Source of the DNA: an uncultured Bacteroidales bacterium
Lineage (GTDB): Bacteria; Bacteroidota; Bacteroidia; Bacteroidales; FEN-979
Reading direction: 5' to 3'
Assembly: GCA_903837605.1 (NCBI GenBank)
Contig: CAILVF010000017.1
Location: 1 to 34,957 of the forward strand
DNA length: 34,957 nt
The position numbers were made by a program, and so were the translations under genes. The notes under the pieces were generated by a model that did not search any database, was not told where the DNA came from, and saw nothing but the letters and a program-made list of their open reading frames with translations. Positions 8,606 through 16,167 of the stretch are shown here, in pieces; the first letter of the stretch is position 1, and every line of letters starts with the position of its first letter.

Positions 8606-9835
8606 CTACTTAACCATTAACGTTTTGACAAGTTTGGTATCCCCATTCTGAACAGTAAGGAAATACTGGCCTGCCGTCAGCCCGTTGACTCTTATGGTTT
8701 TAGGAAGATCATTGCTTATCGTTACATTGCTTTCGCTGTAAACGGTTTTGCCTGCAGTATTTACGATACTGAGATCAGCAACAAATGAATTAGCAACGCT
8801 GAAAGTCAGTTTGAAAACGTCATGGCCGGGATTAGGGGAAACAACAATCTGGTTTCCGGCCTGTTCTTTAATTCCAACTCCATGATTTACAAGAATCATT
8901 GCAGTTTTGGTCACTGTGTCAATTTCTCCTCCCCTGTTTACAATGAGCTTAACATCATAATTTCCGGCTGAAGGATATTGAACAACAGGATTGGTGTCAT
9001 TTGAAACGGCAGGAATTGCTCCCGGGAAATGCCATTCAAAAGTTTCGTTAACATTAACATAGCCGCCGGTTGTCTGGTTTGTGAACTGAATACTCTCACC
9101 CGGGTCAATGGTGTCTTTATCAGCTGTGAAGTCGATTGACAATGGAATGGAGCCGCTCTTTATGGTCTGGTATTCTTCACGTTTTTTAACACCTCCTGCT
9201 GAACCCTGGGAAGCATCCATGTTCTGAACTGTAGCAACGAATTCGCAATTGCCGAGGATCCAGGTAGGATCCATATCAAAGGTTAAGGTGTAGGTTTGGG
9301 TGTTACCGGTAGCAAAAGAAACTGCTGTGCCGTTCTTATCGGGAACCATCAGACGGTTAACAAAATGTAACCAATGCTGGCCTTCCCAGTTGCAAGCGAT
9401 GTTTGATTCGGTAACAAAGAAGAAAAGAACAGGAGCTGGAGTAACGCTATCCACTTTTGTTACAGTGATTGTAGCGGTATAGTGAAGGTCGGTGTGGGTG
9501 AAGGTCATGTTCAGGTCGATAGGTGAATCCTGGGCAATCCTTGCGTTATACTTTGGCAAATAGCTTGAATACTGGGATTGTGTATGGCTTCCTCCTACAA
9601 AAGCACTCACACCGTCAAATGTAGCAGTAGGATAACCTGTTACGCTATAAAGGCTTTCACGTGAGCGGGCACCGGCATTGCTGTAAATATCGTTTCCGAG
9701 ACCATTGCAATGATTTTCAATGACAGCTACATATTTGTCATTTGCAAGCATGTCTTCAGCGCCCATGGCAGCACCCGGGCAATAGGTACATAAAGTACTT
9801 GTTGCTATTTCCATGGTAATCATTTTACGAGGCAC
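8606..9835 (-). CDS. Omp28-like thioredoxin-fold T9SS cargo protein, severed from its signal peptide by an in-frame TAG
   Basis: The open frame encodes a thioredoxin-like N-terminal domain with a redox-type CTYC motif (STLCTYCPGA), then ENHCNGLGNDIYSNAGAR and SVTGYPTATFDG, as in Omp28-related outer-membrane proteins. A PKD-like domain (FEWHFPGAIPA...VQYPSAGNYDVKLIV) and a T9SS sorting domain (VVSPNPGHDVFKLTF to LVKTLMVK) follow. The first in-frame start here is GTG at 9835, which leaves the protein without a signal peptide. The missing signal peptide sits upstream in the same frame (9842-9901), separated by one TAG. Cargo with a T9SS domain needs Sec export, so this allele is probably non-functional, read through, or miscalled at one base. 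The gene's own terminal stop is also TAG, so TAG is a normal stop here. Neighbours are the terminator at 8556-8584 and a promoter match at 9949-9956. Confidence 0.82.
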   Translation of the reverse strand: MPRKMITMEIATSTLCTYCPGAAMGAEDMLANDKYVAVIENHCNGLGNDIYSNAGARSRESLYSVTGYPTATFDGVSAFVGGSHTQSQYSSYLPKYNARIAQDSPIDLNMTFTHTDLHYTATITVTKVDSVTPAPVLFFFVTESNIACNWEGQHWLHFVNRLMVPDKNGTAVSFATGNTQTYTLTFDMDPTWILGNCEFVATVQNMDASQGSAGGVKKREEYQTIKSGSIPLSIDFTADKDTIDPGESIQFTNQTTGGYVNVNETFEWHFPGAIPAVSNDTNPVVQYPSAGNYDVKLIVNRGGEIDTVTKTAMILVNHGVGIKEQAGNQIVVSPNPGHDVFKLTFSVANSFVADLSIVNTAGKTVYSESNVTISNDLPKTIRVNGLTAGQYFLTVQNGDTKLVKTLMVK

Positions 9836-9838
9836 TCT

Positions 9839-9901
9839 CTAAGAAAAGACCAGAGATCCCAGAAAGAAAACAGCAATGAGAGTAAAGATCATTCTTTTCA
9901 T
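9839..9901 (-). other. Stranded signal-peptide reading frame ending in TAG, in frame with the Omp28-like gene
   Basis: From ATG at 9901 the frame reads MKRMIFTLIAVFFLGSLVFS (20 residues, a textbook Sec signal peptide), then TAG at 9841-9839. It continues without a frame change as RVPRKMITMEIATSTLC. In related proteins the signal peptidase site is often followed by Gln; CAG to TAG is a single transition. The original gene was most likely 8606-9901, 432 codons including the stop. See the matching finding. Confidence 0.8.
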
Positions 9902-9948
9902 ATAATTTTTTTTAGGTTAATAATCAAGATGTTAAGTTTCTCACCTTA

Positions 9949-9956
9949 CAAAGATA
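9949..9956 (-). promoter_or_regulatory. Bacteroidetes-type -7 promoter element (TATCTTTG)
   Basis: This exact TAnnTTTG match lies 48 nt upstream of the ATG at 9901, in AT-rich DNA. It supports 9901, not the internal GTG at 9835, as the original start of the Omp28-like gene. Confidence 0.5.
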
Positions 9957-10108
9957 CTATTTAAAAATTCAAAAAAACCATCCCGGTATAAAAAGTTTAT
10001 AATTTTTACTCATTCTTAATTATATGATAATCAACAACCTTGTAATATAGATGTTAGGTGGTTTTTTCCGGGGTGTTCATCCCGGGAGGAAGGAATATTC
10101 TTGTGTTA

Positions 10109-11206
10109 TTACAGTCTTGACAGGGCAAATGCATATGCTCCAAGGGAGACCGCTGCAGAGGTCCCGAGCCTTGAAATCCCGACTCCGATTTTCTTCTGGG
10201 GGTCATACTGGACCGTAGTTTCAGAGAAAGGGACCTGGATCCTTCCCGAGCCGGAGTAAAGAAATTTCTTGAACTCTTCCGGTTCCTCGAGATTATACAC
10301 TTCCACTTCCAGCCTGGGCAGGGGGTGCCCGCTCATGGTGGCGAAAGGAAGGTTCATTTCCTCGACCAGTTTAGGAAGGAACAGGGGATAGGCCCCCGAT
10401 AATCCGCCACCGATAACCACAAGTCCGTCAACCAGGGTGATTGCATTTGCAATGGTATCGGCGGCATCAGTGGCAAAGGACCTGAAGGCTTTGATCGCTG
10501 CTTCCTTATTGCCGGGTTTCTGCCCGAGGCCGATAGCACAGATTTCTTTGGGTTCCGGCACCGATCCGATATTCAGCCCGGTGAGGCTGGCATATTCGCG
10601 TTTCAACCCCCTGATACTGACACTCTCCTCGGCATCCCAGTTTTTATATGTGCGGTTACGGGAGCGGTTGATCTCTCCCCCCGCCGAGTTGTCCCCGAAA
10701 AACAGCCCGTTACGGCCTACAATCCCGCCTCCGAAACCGGTCCCGAAAGTGACACCGAGCAGGTTCCTGTACTCCTTTGGATTGCCTGAAGCCCGCAGTT
10801 TTGCATTGATCTGAGGCAGCAGACCGAACATGGCTTCGCCATAGGCAAACAGGTCCCCGTCGTTGAGGATGAATACCGGGATGCCGAATTGTTCCTGCAG
10901 CATGGGCCCCAGGGCTACGCCTCCGCGGAAGAAAGGCAGGTTCTGAAGATCCCCTATGATCCCGTTCTCATAGTCGGCCGGACCGGGGAAGGCAAAACAG
11001 ATTGCTGCAGCCTTATCATGGAGATTAGCCTGGACAAGCTGGAACCCCTTAATGATGGTTTTAAGTATTTCCTCAAGAGAATTAGCCTTGGACGGAAGCG
11101 TAATAGGCTCAACAATCTCTTTCACATACTGGACTGCCGAAAACACCAGGTTTGTTCCCCCCGCGTCGAGGGTCATGACGATTCGCTTGTCGGTAGTGTA
11201 GTTCAT
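10109..11206 (-). CDS. ROK-family sugar kinase lacking the zinc-binding cysteine motif
   Basis: The 365-residue protein has the ASKHA/ROK fold signatures. These are the phosphate-1 loop LDAGGTN (residues 13-19), the substrate/catalytic segment ILNDGDLFAYGE with Asp116 as the probable base, the second phosphate loop TFGTGFGGG (153-161), and VVIGGGLSGAYPLF near the adenosine site. ROK enzymes phosphorylate sugars such as glucose, N-acetylglucosamine or fructose. Typical members have a GE-x-G-H segment and a CxCGxxGC zinc motif. Here the corresponding stretch is AGGEINRSRNRTYKNWDAEE, with no cysteines and Asn-Arg in place of Gly-His. It is therefore an atypical ROK branch, and its sugar cannot be assigned. 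There is no DNA-binding N-terminus, so it is not a NagC-type repressor. It lies 109 nt downstream of polA across a repeat-filled gap. Confidence 0.88.
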   Translation of the reverse strand: MNYTTDKRIVMTLDAGGTNLVFSAVQYVKEIVEPITLPSKANSLEEILKTIIKGFQLVQANLHDKAAAICFAFPGPADYENGIIGDLQNLPFFRGGVALGPMLQEQFGIPVFILNDGDLFAYGEAMFGLLPQINAKLRASGNPKEYRNLLGVTFGTGFGGGIVGRNGLFFGDNSAGGEINRSRNRTYKNWDAEESVSIRGLKREYASLTGLNIGSVPEPKEICAIGLGQKPGNKEAAIKAFRSFATDAADTIANAITLVDGLVVIGGGLSGAYPLFLPKLVEEMNLPFATMSGHPLPRLEVEVYNLEEPEEFKKFLYSGSGRIQVPFSETTVQYDPQKKIGVGISRLGTSAAVSLGAYAFALSRL

Positions 11207-11227
11207 AATATTGTCGATTAAAATTAT

Positions 11228-11310
11228 TGGTTGCTAGGTTGCTAGGTTACTAGGCTACTAGGTTTTTGTTAAATGTATAACCCAGTTACCCAGTTGCCCA
11301 GCAGCCAGGT
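11228..11310. repeat. Intergenic short tandem repeats between polA and the ROK gene
   Basis: Two arrays lie end to end. At 11228-11262 four units of the type GGTTGCTA / GGTTACTA / GGCTACTA are joined. At 11280-11310 there are units of CCCAGTTA, CCCAGTTG and CCCAGCAG type. They fill most of the 109-nt gap. The word style matches the arrays at 1626-1701 and inside polA. Confidence 0.8.
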
Positions 11311-11315
11311 ACCCA

Positions 11316-14300
11316 TTAATGAGCCAAAAGCCAGTTCGCACCGGTATTCATATCGATCTCCACAGGTACATCCAGCAGCAAAGCAGTCTTCATCCCGGAT
11401 TCAACAATTTTTTTAACTTCTTCAACTTCAGGTTGATATACGTCGAAAACAAGTTCGTCATGAACCTGGAGTATCATCCTTGATCTCAGATTTTGTTTTT
11501 CAAACTTATTAAAAATTTTGATCATGGCAATTTTTATCATATCCGCAGCCGTTCCCTGCACCGGTGCATTGATCGCATTTCGCTCGGCAAATCCGCGGAC
11601 ATTTGCATTGCCCGAATTGATGTCCCTGAGGTATCGCCTGCGCTTCATCAGGGTTTCAACATAACCGTTAGCCCGGGCAAAAGCAATGGTGTTGTCCATA
11701 TACTCCCTGATCCCCGGGTACTGCTCGAAATACTGTTTGATCACATCGCCGGCTTCCTTCCTCGACATCCCCGAGCGTTCCGACAAGCCAAAAGAAGAGA
11801 TCCCGTAAATGATGCCGAAGTTCACCATCTTGGCATTGCGGCGCATATCCTTGCTTACTTCAGCAAGGGGGGTGTTATAAATTTTTGCGGCCGTAGCCTG
11901 GTGGATATCCTCCCCGTTCTTAAATGCCTCGATCATATTCTTATCCCCGCTCATGGAAGCAATGATCCTGAGCTCGATCTGGGAATAGTCGGCCGAAAGC
12001 AGGGTGTAGTTCTCATTTCTAGGTACAAAGGCTTTCCTGATCTCACGTCCTTTCTCGGTACGGATGGGGATGTTCTGAAGGTTGGGATTATTGGAGCTCA
12101 GCCTGCCTGTCGCCGCAACAGCCTGGTTGTAGGAAGTATGTATGCGGTTATCACGGGCACTGACCAGACCGGGAAGCACATCCACATACGTTGACTTAAG
12201 CTTTGTTAGCGATCTGTATTCAAGTATCTTGCTGATGATGGGATGCTTTGCCTCCATTTTGCTCAGCACCTCTTCGGATGTTGAATTCTGTTTTGTCTTG
12301 GTCTGCTTGGGCTTGTCAACGATCTTCAACTTGTCATAAAGGATGTCGCCAAGCTGTTTGGGAGAAGAAATATTGAAGGTGGTCCCGGCATCGCGGTATA
12401 TCTCTTCGGTGATCCTCGCCACCTCTTTCTCAAGTTCACCCGAATATTCGTTCAGCACCGAAGAGTCGATGCGCACCCCCTCTTTCTCCATTGAAGCCAG
12501 AACCGGGATCAGGGGGATCTCGATCTCATCGAAGAGTTTACGCGTATCGCTTTCGGCCAGCAGGGGTTCAAACACATTCTTAAGCTGAAGCGTCACATCC
12601 GCATCTTCAGCCGCATATTCCTTGACCGTTTCAGTATCGACCGTTCGCATGCTGAGCTGCCCAGAACCCTTTTTCCCAATGAGGGTTTCGATTGATACCG
12701 GTTTGTACTTCAGGTAGATCTCCGAGAGCAGGTCCATATTATGCCGCATGTCGGGCTGGATCAGGTAATGCGCCATCATGGTATCGAACATGGGTGTTTT
12801 CACATCAACGCCGTACCATTTGAGGATTGCGATATCGAACTTCATATTCTGTCCGACCTTCTCGATATTCGGATCCTCCAGCACTTCCTTGAATTCCTGG
12901 ACGATCAGCTCGCATTCGTGGTAATTCTCAGGCAGGGGGATATAAAATGCTTCATGGGGCTTCACCGAAAACGACATCCCCACCAGTTCCGAATTATTGG
13001 GGTCAATGCCGGTGGTCTCGGTGTCGAAGCAGAATGTTTTACTTTCTTTAAGACTGCGGATGAGGGAGCTTCGGGCTTCTGGCGTGGTGACCAGGTAGTA
13101 GGTATGTGGAGTGGAGGAGATGTCGGATAATGGATAACTGGATGACTGGATAGCTGGATTGCTGGGTGACTGGATAGCTGGATTGCTGGGTGACTGGATA
13201 GCTGGATTGCTGGATGACTGGATAGCTGGATTACTGGGTGACTGGATAGCTGGATTGCTGGATGACTGGATTGCTGGATTGCTGGATGCTGATTCCAGGT
13301 TGGAAAACAGGTTTGGGGTCTCAGATTCAGGATTTACGATTCCAGATCCCATATCCCGTATCCCGCTATCCCGTATCCCGCTATCCTTTTTCCCGTTTCC
13401 CGTTTCCCGTTTCCCGGTTTGGGCCCATTTGAACACACGCTCTCCCAGCGCCCTGAACTCCAGCTCGTCGAACAAGCGCTTCAGGCGCTGCTCGTCAGGT
13501 TGATCCATGATCAGTTTCGAGGGTTCGAATGCGATAGGGACATCGAGTATAATGGTAGCCAGGCTTTTCGACATCAGTGCCTGGTCTTTGAACTCGATCA
13601 CCTTCTGGCGGAGCTTTTCATTTGCCACCTTTTCGGGATGTTCAACCAGGTTTTCCACCGAGCCGAATTCGGCCAGGAGCTTACGGGCCGTAACTTCACC
13701 CACGCCCGGGATACCCGGTATGTTATCGGAAGCGTCACCCCATAATCCCAGCATATCGATTACCTGTTCGGGACGGCTTATCCCGAATTTCTCGCAAACC
13801 TCTTTCACGCCCAGGATATCCACATCGCCCCCGAATTTCCCCGGACGGTAGATCAGGGTGGTAGCGCTTACGAGCTGTCCGAAGTCCTTATCCGAAGTCA
13901 TCATATAAGTAATCCATCCCGCAGCTTCAGCCTGCTTGGCGAGGGTGCCGATCACGTCATCCGCCTCATAGCCATCCACAAACAAAATCGGTATGCGGAA
14001 TCCCTCGAGAAGTTCATGGATCAGGGGAAGTGAAGAAATGATATCCTCCGGCGTCTCTTCCCGGTGGGCTTTGTAAAATTCATAGTCCTCATGCCTCACG
14101 GTCGGGGCGATAGTATCGAAGGCCACGCCTATATGAGTGGGCTTTTCTTTACGTAAAACATCGAACAGGGTGTTGGCAAATCCGAAGACAGCCGAAGTGT
14201 TAACGCCTTTGGAGCTTACCCTGGGATTGTTCTTGAAAGCATAATATGCCCTGTAGATCAGGGCCATAGCGTCAAGAAGGAATAGTTTATTTTCTGGCAA
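11316..14300 (-). CDS. polA: DNA polymerase I with repeat-expanded linker
   Basis: This is a three-domain DNA polymerase I, the enzyme of Okazaki-fragment maturation and repair. The N-terminal 5'-3' nuclease has LFLLDAMALIYRAYYAF, GYEADDVIGTLA, TSDKDFGQL and GDASDNIPGIPGVG. The 3'-5' exonuclease keeps its acidic residues (FDTETTG, GQNMKFD, YAAEDADVT), so proofreading is probably active. The polymerase domain has motif A (SADYSQIELR), motif B (RRNAKMVNFGIIYG) and motif C (QVHDELVFDV). There is no ATG before the first domain. The TTG at 14318 overlaps a -7 promoter box, and the TTG at 14300 gives MPENKLFLLDA, a normal pol I N-terminus, so I prefer 14300. The total of nearly 1000 residues exceeds the usual ~930 because the linker between the nuclease domains contains about 100 residues of tandem-repeat DNA. 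The gene is divergent from the PIN-PhoH gene. Confidence 0.96.
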   Translation of the reverse strand: MPENKLFLLDAMALIYRAYYAFKNNPRVSSKGVNTSAVFGFANTLFDVLRKEKPTHIGVAFDTIAPTVRHEDYEFYKAHREETPEDIISSLPLIHELLEGFRIPILFVDGYEADDVIGTLAKQAEAAGWITYMMTSDKDFGQLVSATTLIYRPGKFGGDVDILGVKEVCEKFGISRPEQVIDMLGLWGDASDNIPGIPGVGEVTARKLLAEFGSVENLVEHPEKVANEKLRQKVIEFKDQALMSKSLATIILDVPIAFEPSKLIMDQPDEQRLKRLFDELEFRALGERVFKWAQTGKRETGNGKKDSGIRDSGIRDMGSGIVNPESETPNLFSNLESASSNPAIQSSSNPAIQSPSNPAIQSSSNPAIQSPSNPAIQSPSNPAIQSSSYPLSDISSTPHTYYLVTTPEARSSLIRSLKESKTFCFDTETTGIDPNNSELVGMSFSVKPHEAFYIPLPENYHECELIVQEFKEVLEDPNIEKVGQNMKFDIAILKWYGVDVKTPMFDTMMAHYLIQPDMRHNMDLLSEIYLKYKPVSIETLIGKKGSGQLSMRTVDTETVKEYAAEDADVTLQLKNVFEPLLAESDTRKLFDEIEIPLIPVLASMEKEGVRIDSSVLNEYSGELEKEVARITEEIYRDAGTTFNISSPKQLGDILYDKLKIVDKPKQTKTKQNSTSEEVLSKMEAKHPIISKILEYRSLTKLKSTYVDVLPGLVSARDNRIHTSYNQAVAATGRLSSNNPNLQNIPIRTEKGREIRKAFVPRNENYTLLSADYSQIELRIIASMSGDKNMIEAFKNGEDIHQATAAKIYNTPLAEVSKDMRRNAKMVNFGIIYGISSFGLSERSGMSRKEAGDVIKQYFEQYPGIREYMDNTIAFARANGYVETLMKRRRYLRDINSGNANVRGFAERNAINAPVQGTAADMIKIAMIKIFNKFEKQNLRSRMILQVHDELVFDVYQPEVEEVKKIVESGMKTALLLDVPVEIDMNTGANWLLAH
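13131..13285 (-). repeat. 24-bp tandem repeat in the polA linker, coding for SNPAIQS(S/P) units
   Basis: Six tandem copies of a 24-bp unit (8 codons) encode NPAIQ-containing repeats separated by SSS or SPS, with a seventh degenerate copy reading SSSYPLSD. On the plus strand the units read as alternating CTGGATAG, CTGGATTG and CTGGGTGA octamers. All copies are in frame, so the array expands the pol I linker without disrupting it. Copy-number change in whole units would be tolerated. Confidence 0.93.
13321..13417 (-). repeat. Second low-complexity array in the polA linker (ATCCCGT / TTTCCCG units)
   Basis: On the plus strand this is a run of TATCCCG-type units followed by three or four GTTTCCC units. 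It encodes KRETGNGKKDSGIRDSGIRD and the following MGSGIVNPESE of the pol I linker. It lies just upstream (in coding direction) of the NPAIQ array and looks like a separate repeat family of the same kind. Confidence 0.8.
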
Positions 14301-14315
14301 ACTAATGGTTTTTGG

Positions 14316-14323
14316 CAAAGATA
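14316..14323 (-). promoter_or_regulatory. Bacteroidetes-type -7 promoter element (TATCTTTG)
   Basis: This exact TAnnTTTG match lies 16 nt upstream of the preferred polA TTG start at 14300. It overlaps the alternative TTG at 14318, which argues against that upstream start. Confidence 0.45.
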
Positions 14324-14413
14324 ACGGAATTCGTCATAAAAATTTCCCAACAAAACCTTGTTTATATTTTCTTTTTGCGGATGTCATTTCTCCGTATTTA
14401 AACATATACTTTT

Positions 14414-15772
14414 ATGCAGGTCAAAACATCTTCCATGATAAAAAAGAAATCTGCAGAAAAGAAGATCTTCGTGTTGGATACCTCAGTTATCCTTTATAAC
14501 CATGACGCGATCAGTAGTTTTGAAGACAATGATGTGGCAATACCCATCACGGTGCTCGAGGAACTCGACGACTTCAAGAAAGGGAACGACACTATAAATT
14601 ATGAAGCAAGGGAGTTCATCCGCATCATGGATAAACTTTCAGCCCGTTCAACACTCACCAAATGGATCTCTCTGGGCGGTTCCAAAGGGGGTAAGTTCAA
14701 AGTGGTGATGAACGAGCACAGCGACCTCGACGCCAACAGGGTATTCGGTGAGAACAAGCCCGACCACTGGATACTCAATGCCGCCCTGATGATGATGCAG
14801 GAAAACCCGGGGAAAAAGGTGGTGCTTGTTTCAAAGGACATCAACCTGCGTTTGAAAGCCAAGGCATTGAATATTGCTTCCGACGACTTCCTTACAGGCA
14901 AGGTCAAGGATGTGGAAGGACTGTATGCCGGGAAAACCACGGTAGAGGGCCTCGACAAGACCATCATAGACCTGATGTATGAAACCGGGTTTTGCCTTCC
15001 CGAAGATATAGGCGTAAAAAGGCCCCTCCCCAACCATTATTATATTCTGAAGAACGGGAAAAGTTCTGTGCTGGCATTTTTCAACCCGGCAACCGAGCGG
15101 ATCGAAAAGATCGAAAAGCATTCTTGTTTCAAGATCACTCCCCGCAATGCCGAACAGGTGTTCGCGTTTCATGCCATACTGAACCCCGATGTCAAACTGG
15201 TCACCCTGCAGGGAATCGCCGGTACCGGTAAAACATTACTTGCTCTTGCCGGGGCACTTGAGCAAAAGCGGTATTTCAAGCAGATCTACCTGGCCCGCCC
15301 GGTCGTCCCTTTAAGCAACAAGGATATCGGCTATTTGCCCGGCGATATCAAGTCAAAGCTTGATCCCTATATGCAGCCGCTCTGGGACAACCTCAAGTTC
15401 ATCCAGAACCAGTACAATGAGAAAGATAAGGAATACAAGGTCATCCAGGAAGCCGTAGAAAACGAGAAGCTGGTGATCACGCCCCTTGCCTATATCCGCG
15501 GCCGCAGCATTTCGAACGTATGTTTTATCGTGGATGAGGCCCAGAACCTCACTCCGCATGAGATCAAGACGATCATCACACGTGCTGGGGAGAACACCAA
15601 GATCATTTTCACCGGTGATATCCACCAGATCGATACGCCTTATCTTGACGCACAGTCGAACGGGTTATCCACGCTTATCGACAAAATAAGGAGTTCGCCC
15701 CTTTACGCGCATGTAAAGCTTGAGAAGGGTGAGCGTTCCGACCTCGCGAATCTCGCGAATGAGTTGCTGTAA
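14414..15772 (+). CDS. PIN-PhoH fusion ATPase (PhoH2/YlaK-like)
   Basis: The 452-residue protein joins an N-terminal PIN nuclease domain to a C-terminal PhoH ATPase. The PIN part (about residues 17-150) shows KIFVLDTSVILYNHD with Asp22, VLEELDDFK with Glu49/Glu50, and later LVSKDINLRLKA. The PhoH part has Walker A GIAGTGKT (267-274), PLSNKDIGYLPGD, and Walker B FIVDEAQN (Asp374, Glu375). PIN-PhoH proteins are described as RNA-unwinding and RNA-cleaving enzymes, in some bacteria within toxin-antitoxin pairs. No antitoxin-like gene precedes this one, so a housekeeping RNA role is more likely. ATG at 14414 is used; Met8 is an alternative. The gene is divergent from polA with about 110 nt between starts. 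Confidence 0.94.
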   Translation: MQVKTSSMIKKKSAEKKIFVLDTSVILYNHDAISSFEDNDVAIPITVLEELDDFKKGNDTINYEAREFIRIMDKLSARSTLTKWISLGGSKGGKFKVVMNEHSDLDANRVFGENKPDHWILNAALMMMQENPGKKVVLVSKDINLRLKAKALNIASDDFLTGKVKDVEGLYAGKTTVEGLDKTIIDLMYETGFCLPEDIGVKRPLPNHYYILKNGKSSVLAFFNPATERIEKIEKHSCFKITPRNAEQVFAFHAILNPDVKLVTLQGIAGTGKTLLALAGALEQKRYFKQIYLARPVVPLSNKDIGYLPGDIKSKLDPYMQPLWDNLKFIQNQYNEKDKEYKVIQEAVENEKLVITPLAYIRGRSISNVCFIVDEAQNLTPHEIKTIITRAGENTKIIFTGDIHQIDTPYLDAQSNGLSTLIDKIRSSPLYAHVKLEKGERSDLANLANELL

Positions 15773-15882
15773 ACTGTCATAGCTCGGCAGGTATTTGTAC
15801 TTCTGCTATGGAATTTATTTAACTCCATTTTCATTTATATCATTTCAACTTTATTAAACTTTTTCTTCACCTTTGTTTGTAA

Positions 15883-15923
15883 TAGAAGAAGAGGATGTCT
15901 CTTGTTGACACCCTCTTCTTCTA
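15883..15923. terminator. 17-bp stem-loop between convergent genes, probable bidirectional terminator
   Basis: Arms at 15883-15899 and 15907-15923 (TAGAAGAAGAGGATGTC against GACACCCTCTTCTTCTA) form a 17-bp stem with a 7-nt loop. The single mismatch on the plus strand is a G-U pair on the minus strand. It sits between the PIN-PhoH stop (15772) and the stop of the convergent small gene (15935). There is no strong T tract on either side, so termination is inferred from placement. Confidence 0.65.
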
Positions 15924-15934
15924 CTATAGGAGTC

Positions 15935-16138
15935 TTAGTGAATTGACTTTTTTCTATATTTTATTAAATGAGGTAGAAAAAAGAAAATAACCGCTTGAGC
16001 AAGTATTATTAACCCTATTATAAATAATAGGTGAGCACTTCCGTGTCCTTTAGCTATAGTAAATTCAAATCCTCCCCAAATAATAAAAAACATGCATAGA
16101 AACGCACTTGTAAAAAATTTCAATTTAACATATTTCAT
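15935..16138 (-). CDS. Small two-helix membrane protein, unknown function
   Basis: The 67-residue protein has two hydrophobic stretches, about residues 7-26 (FFTSAFLCMFFIIWGGFEF) and 36-56 (HLLFIIGLIILAQAVIFFF). They are separated by a short polar AKGHGSAH loop, and the protein ends in a basic tail (YRKKSIH). I do not recognise a family. It starts 29 nt after the stop of the Cys-tailed lipoprotein and probably shares its transcript. It lies in markedly AT-rich DNA compared with the polA region. A partner or immunity-type role for the lipoprotein is possible but only inferred from position. Confidence 0.6.
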   Translation of the reverse strand: MKYVKLKFFTSAFLCMFFIIWGGFEFTIAKGHGSAHLLFIIGLIILAQAVIFFFLPHLIKYRKKSIH

Positions 16139-16167
16139 AAAACTGAGTTTAACATTATACGATTAAA

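Noticed and set aside
8606..9901. TAG recoded as an amino acid across the genome
   Set aside because: The same gene ends in TAG in a natural position right after its sorting domain, so TAG is used as a stop.
13131..13285. CRISPR array
   Set aside because: Units are directly tandem without unique spacers, are in frame within polA, and no cas gene is nearby.
13159..13503. Plus-strand frame of repeated LLGDWIAGLLDDWIAG units
   Set aside because: It is the antisense reading of the 24-bp repeats in the polA linker; an array of any 3n-length unit stays open in several frames.
14414..15772. PhoAT-type toxin-antitoxin operon
   Set aside because: The PIN-PhoH gene is present but no small antitoxin gene lies directly upstream; polA is divergent.
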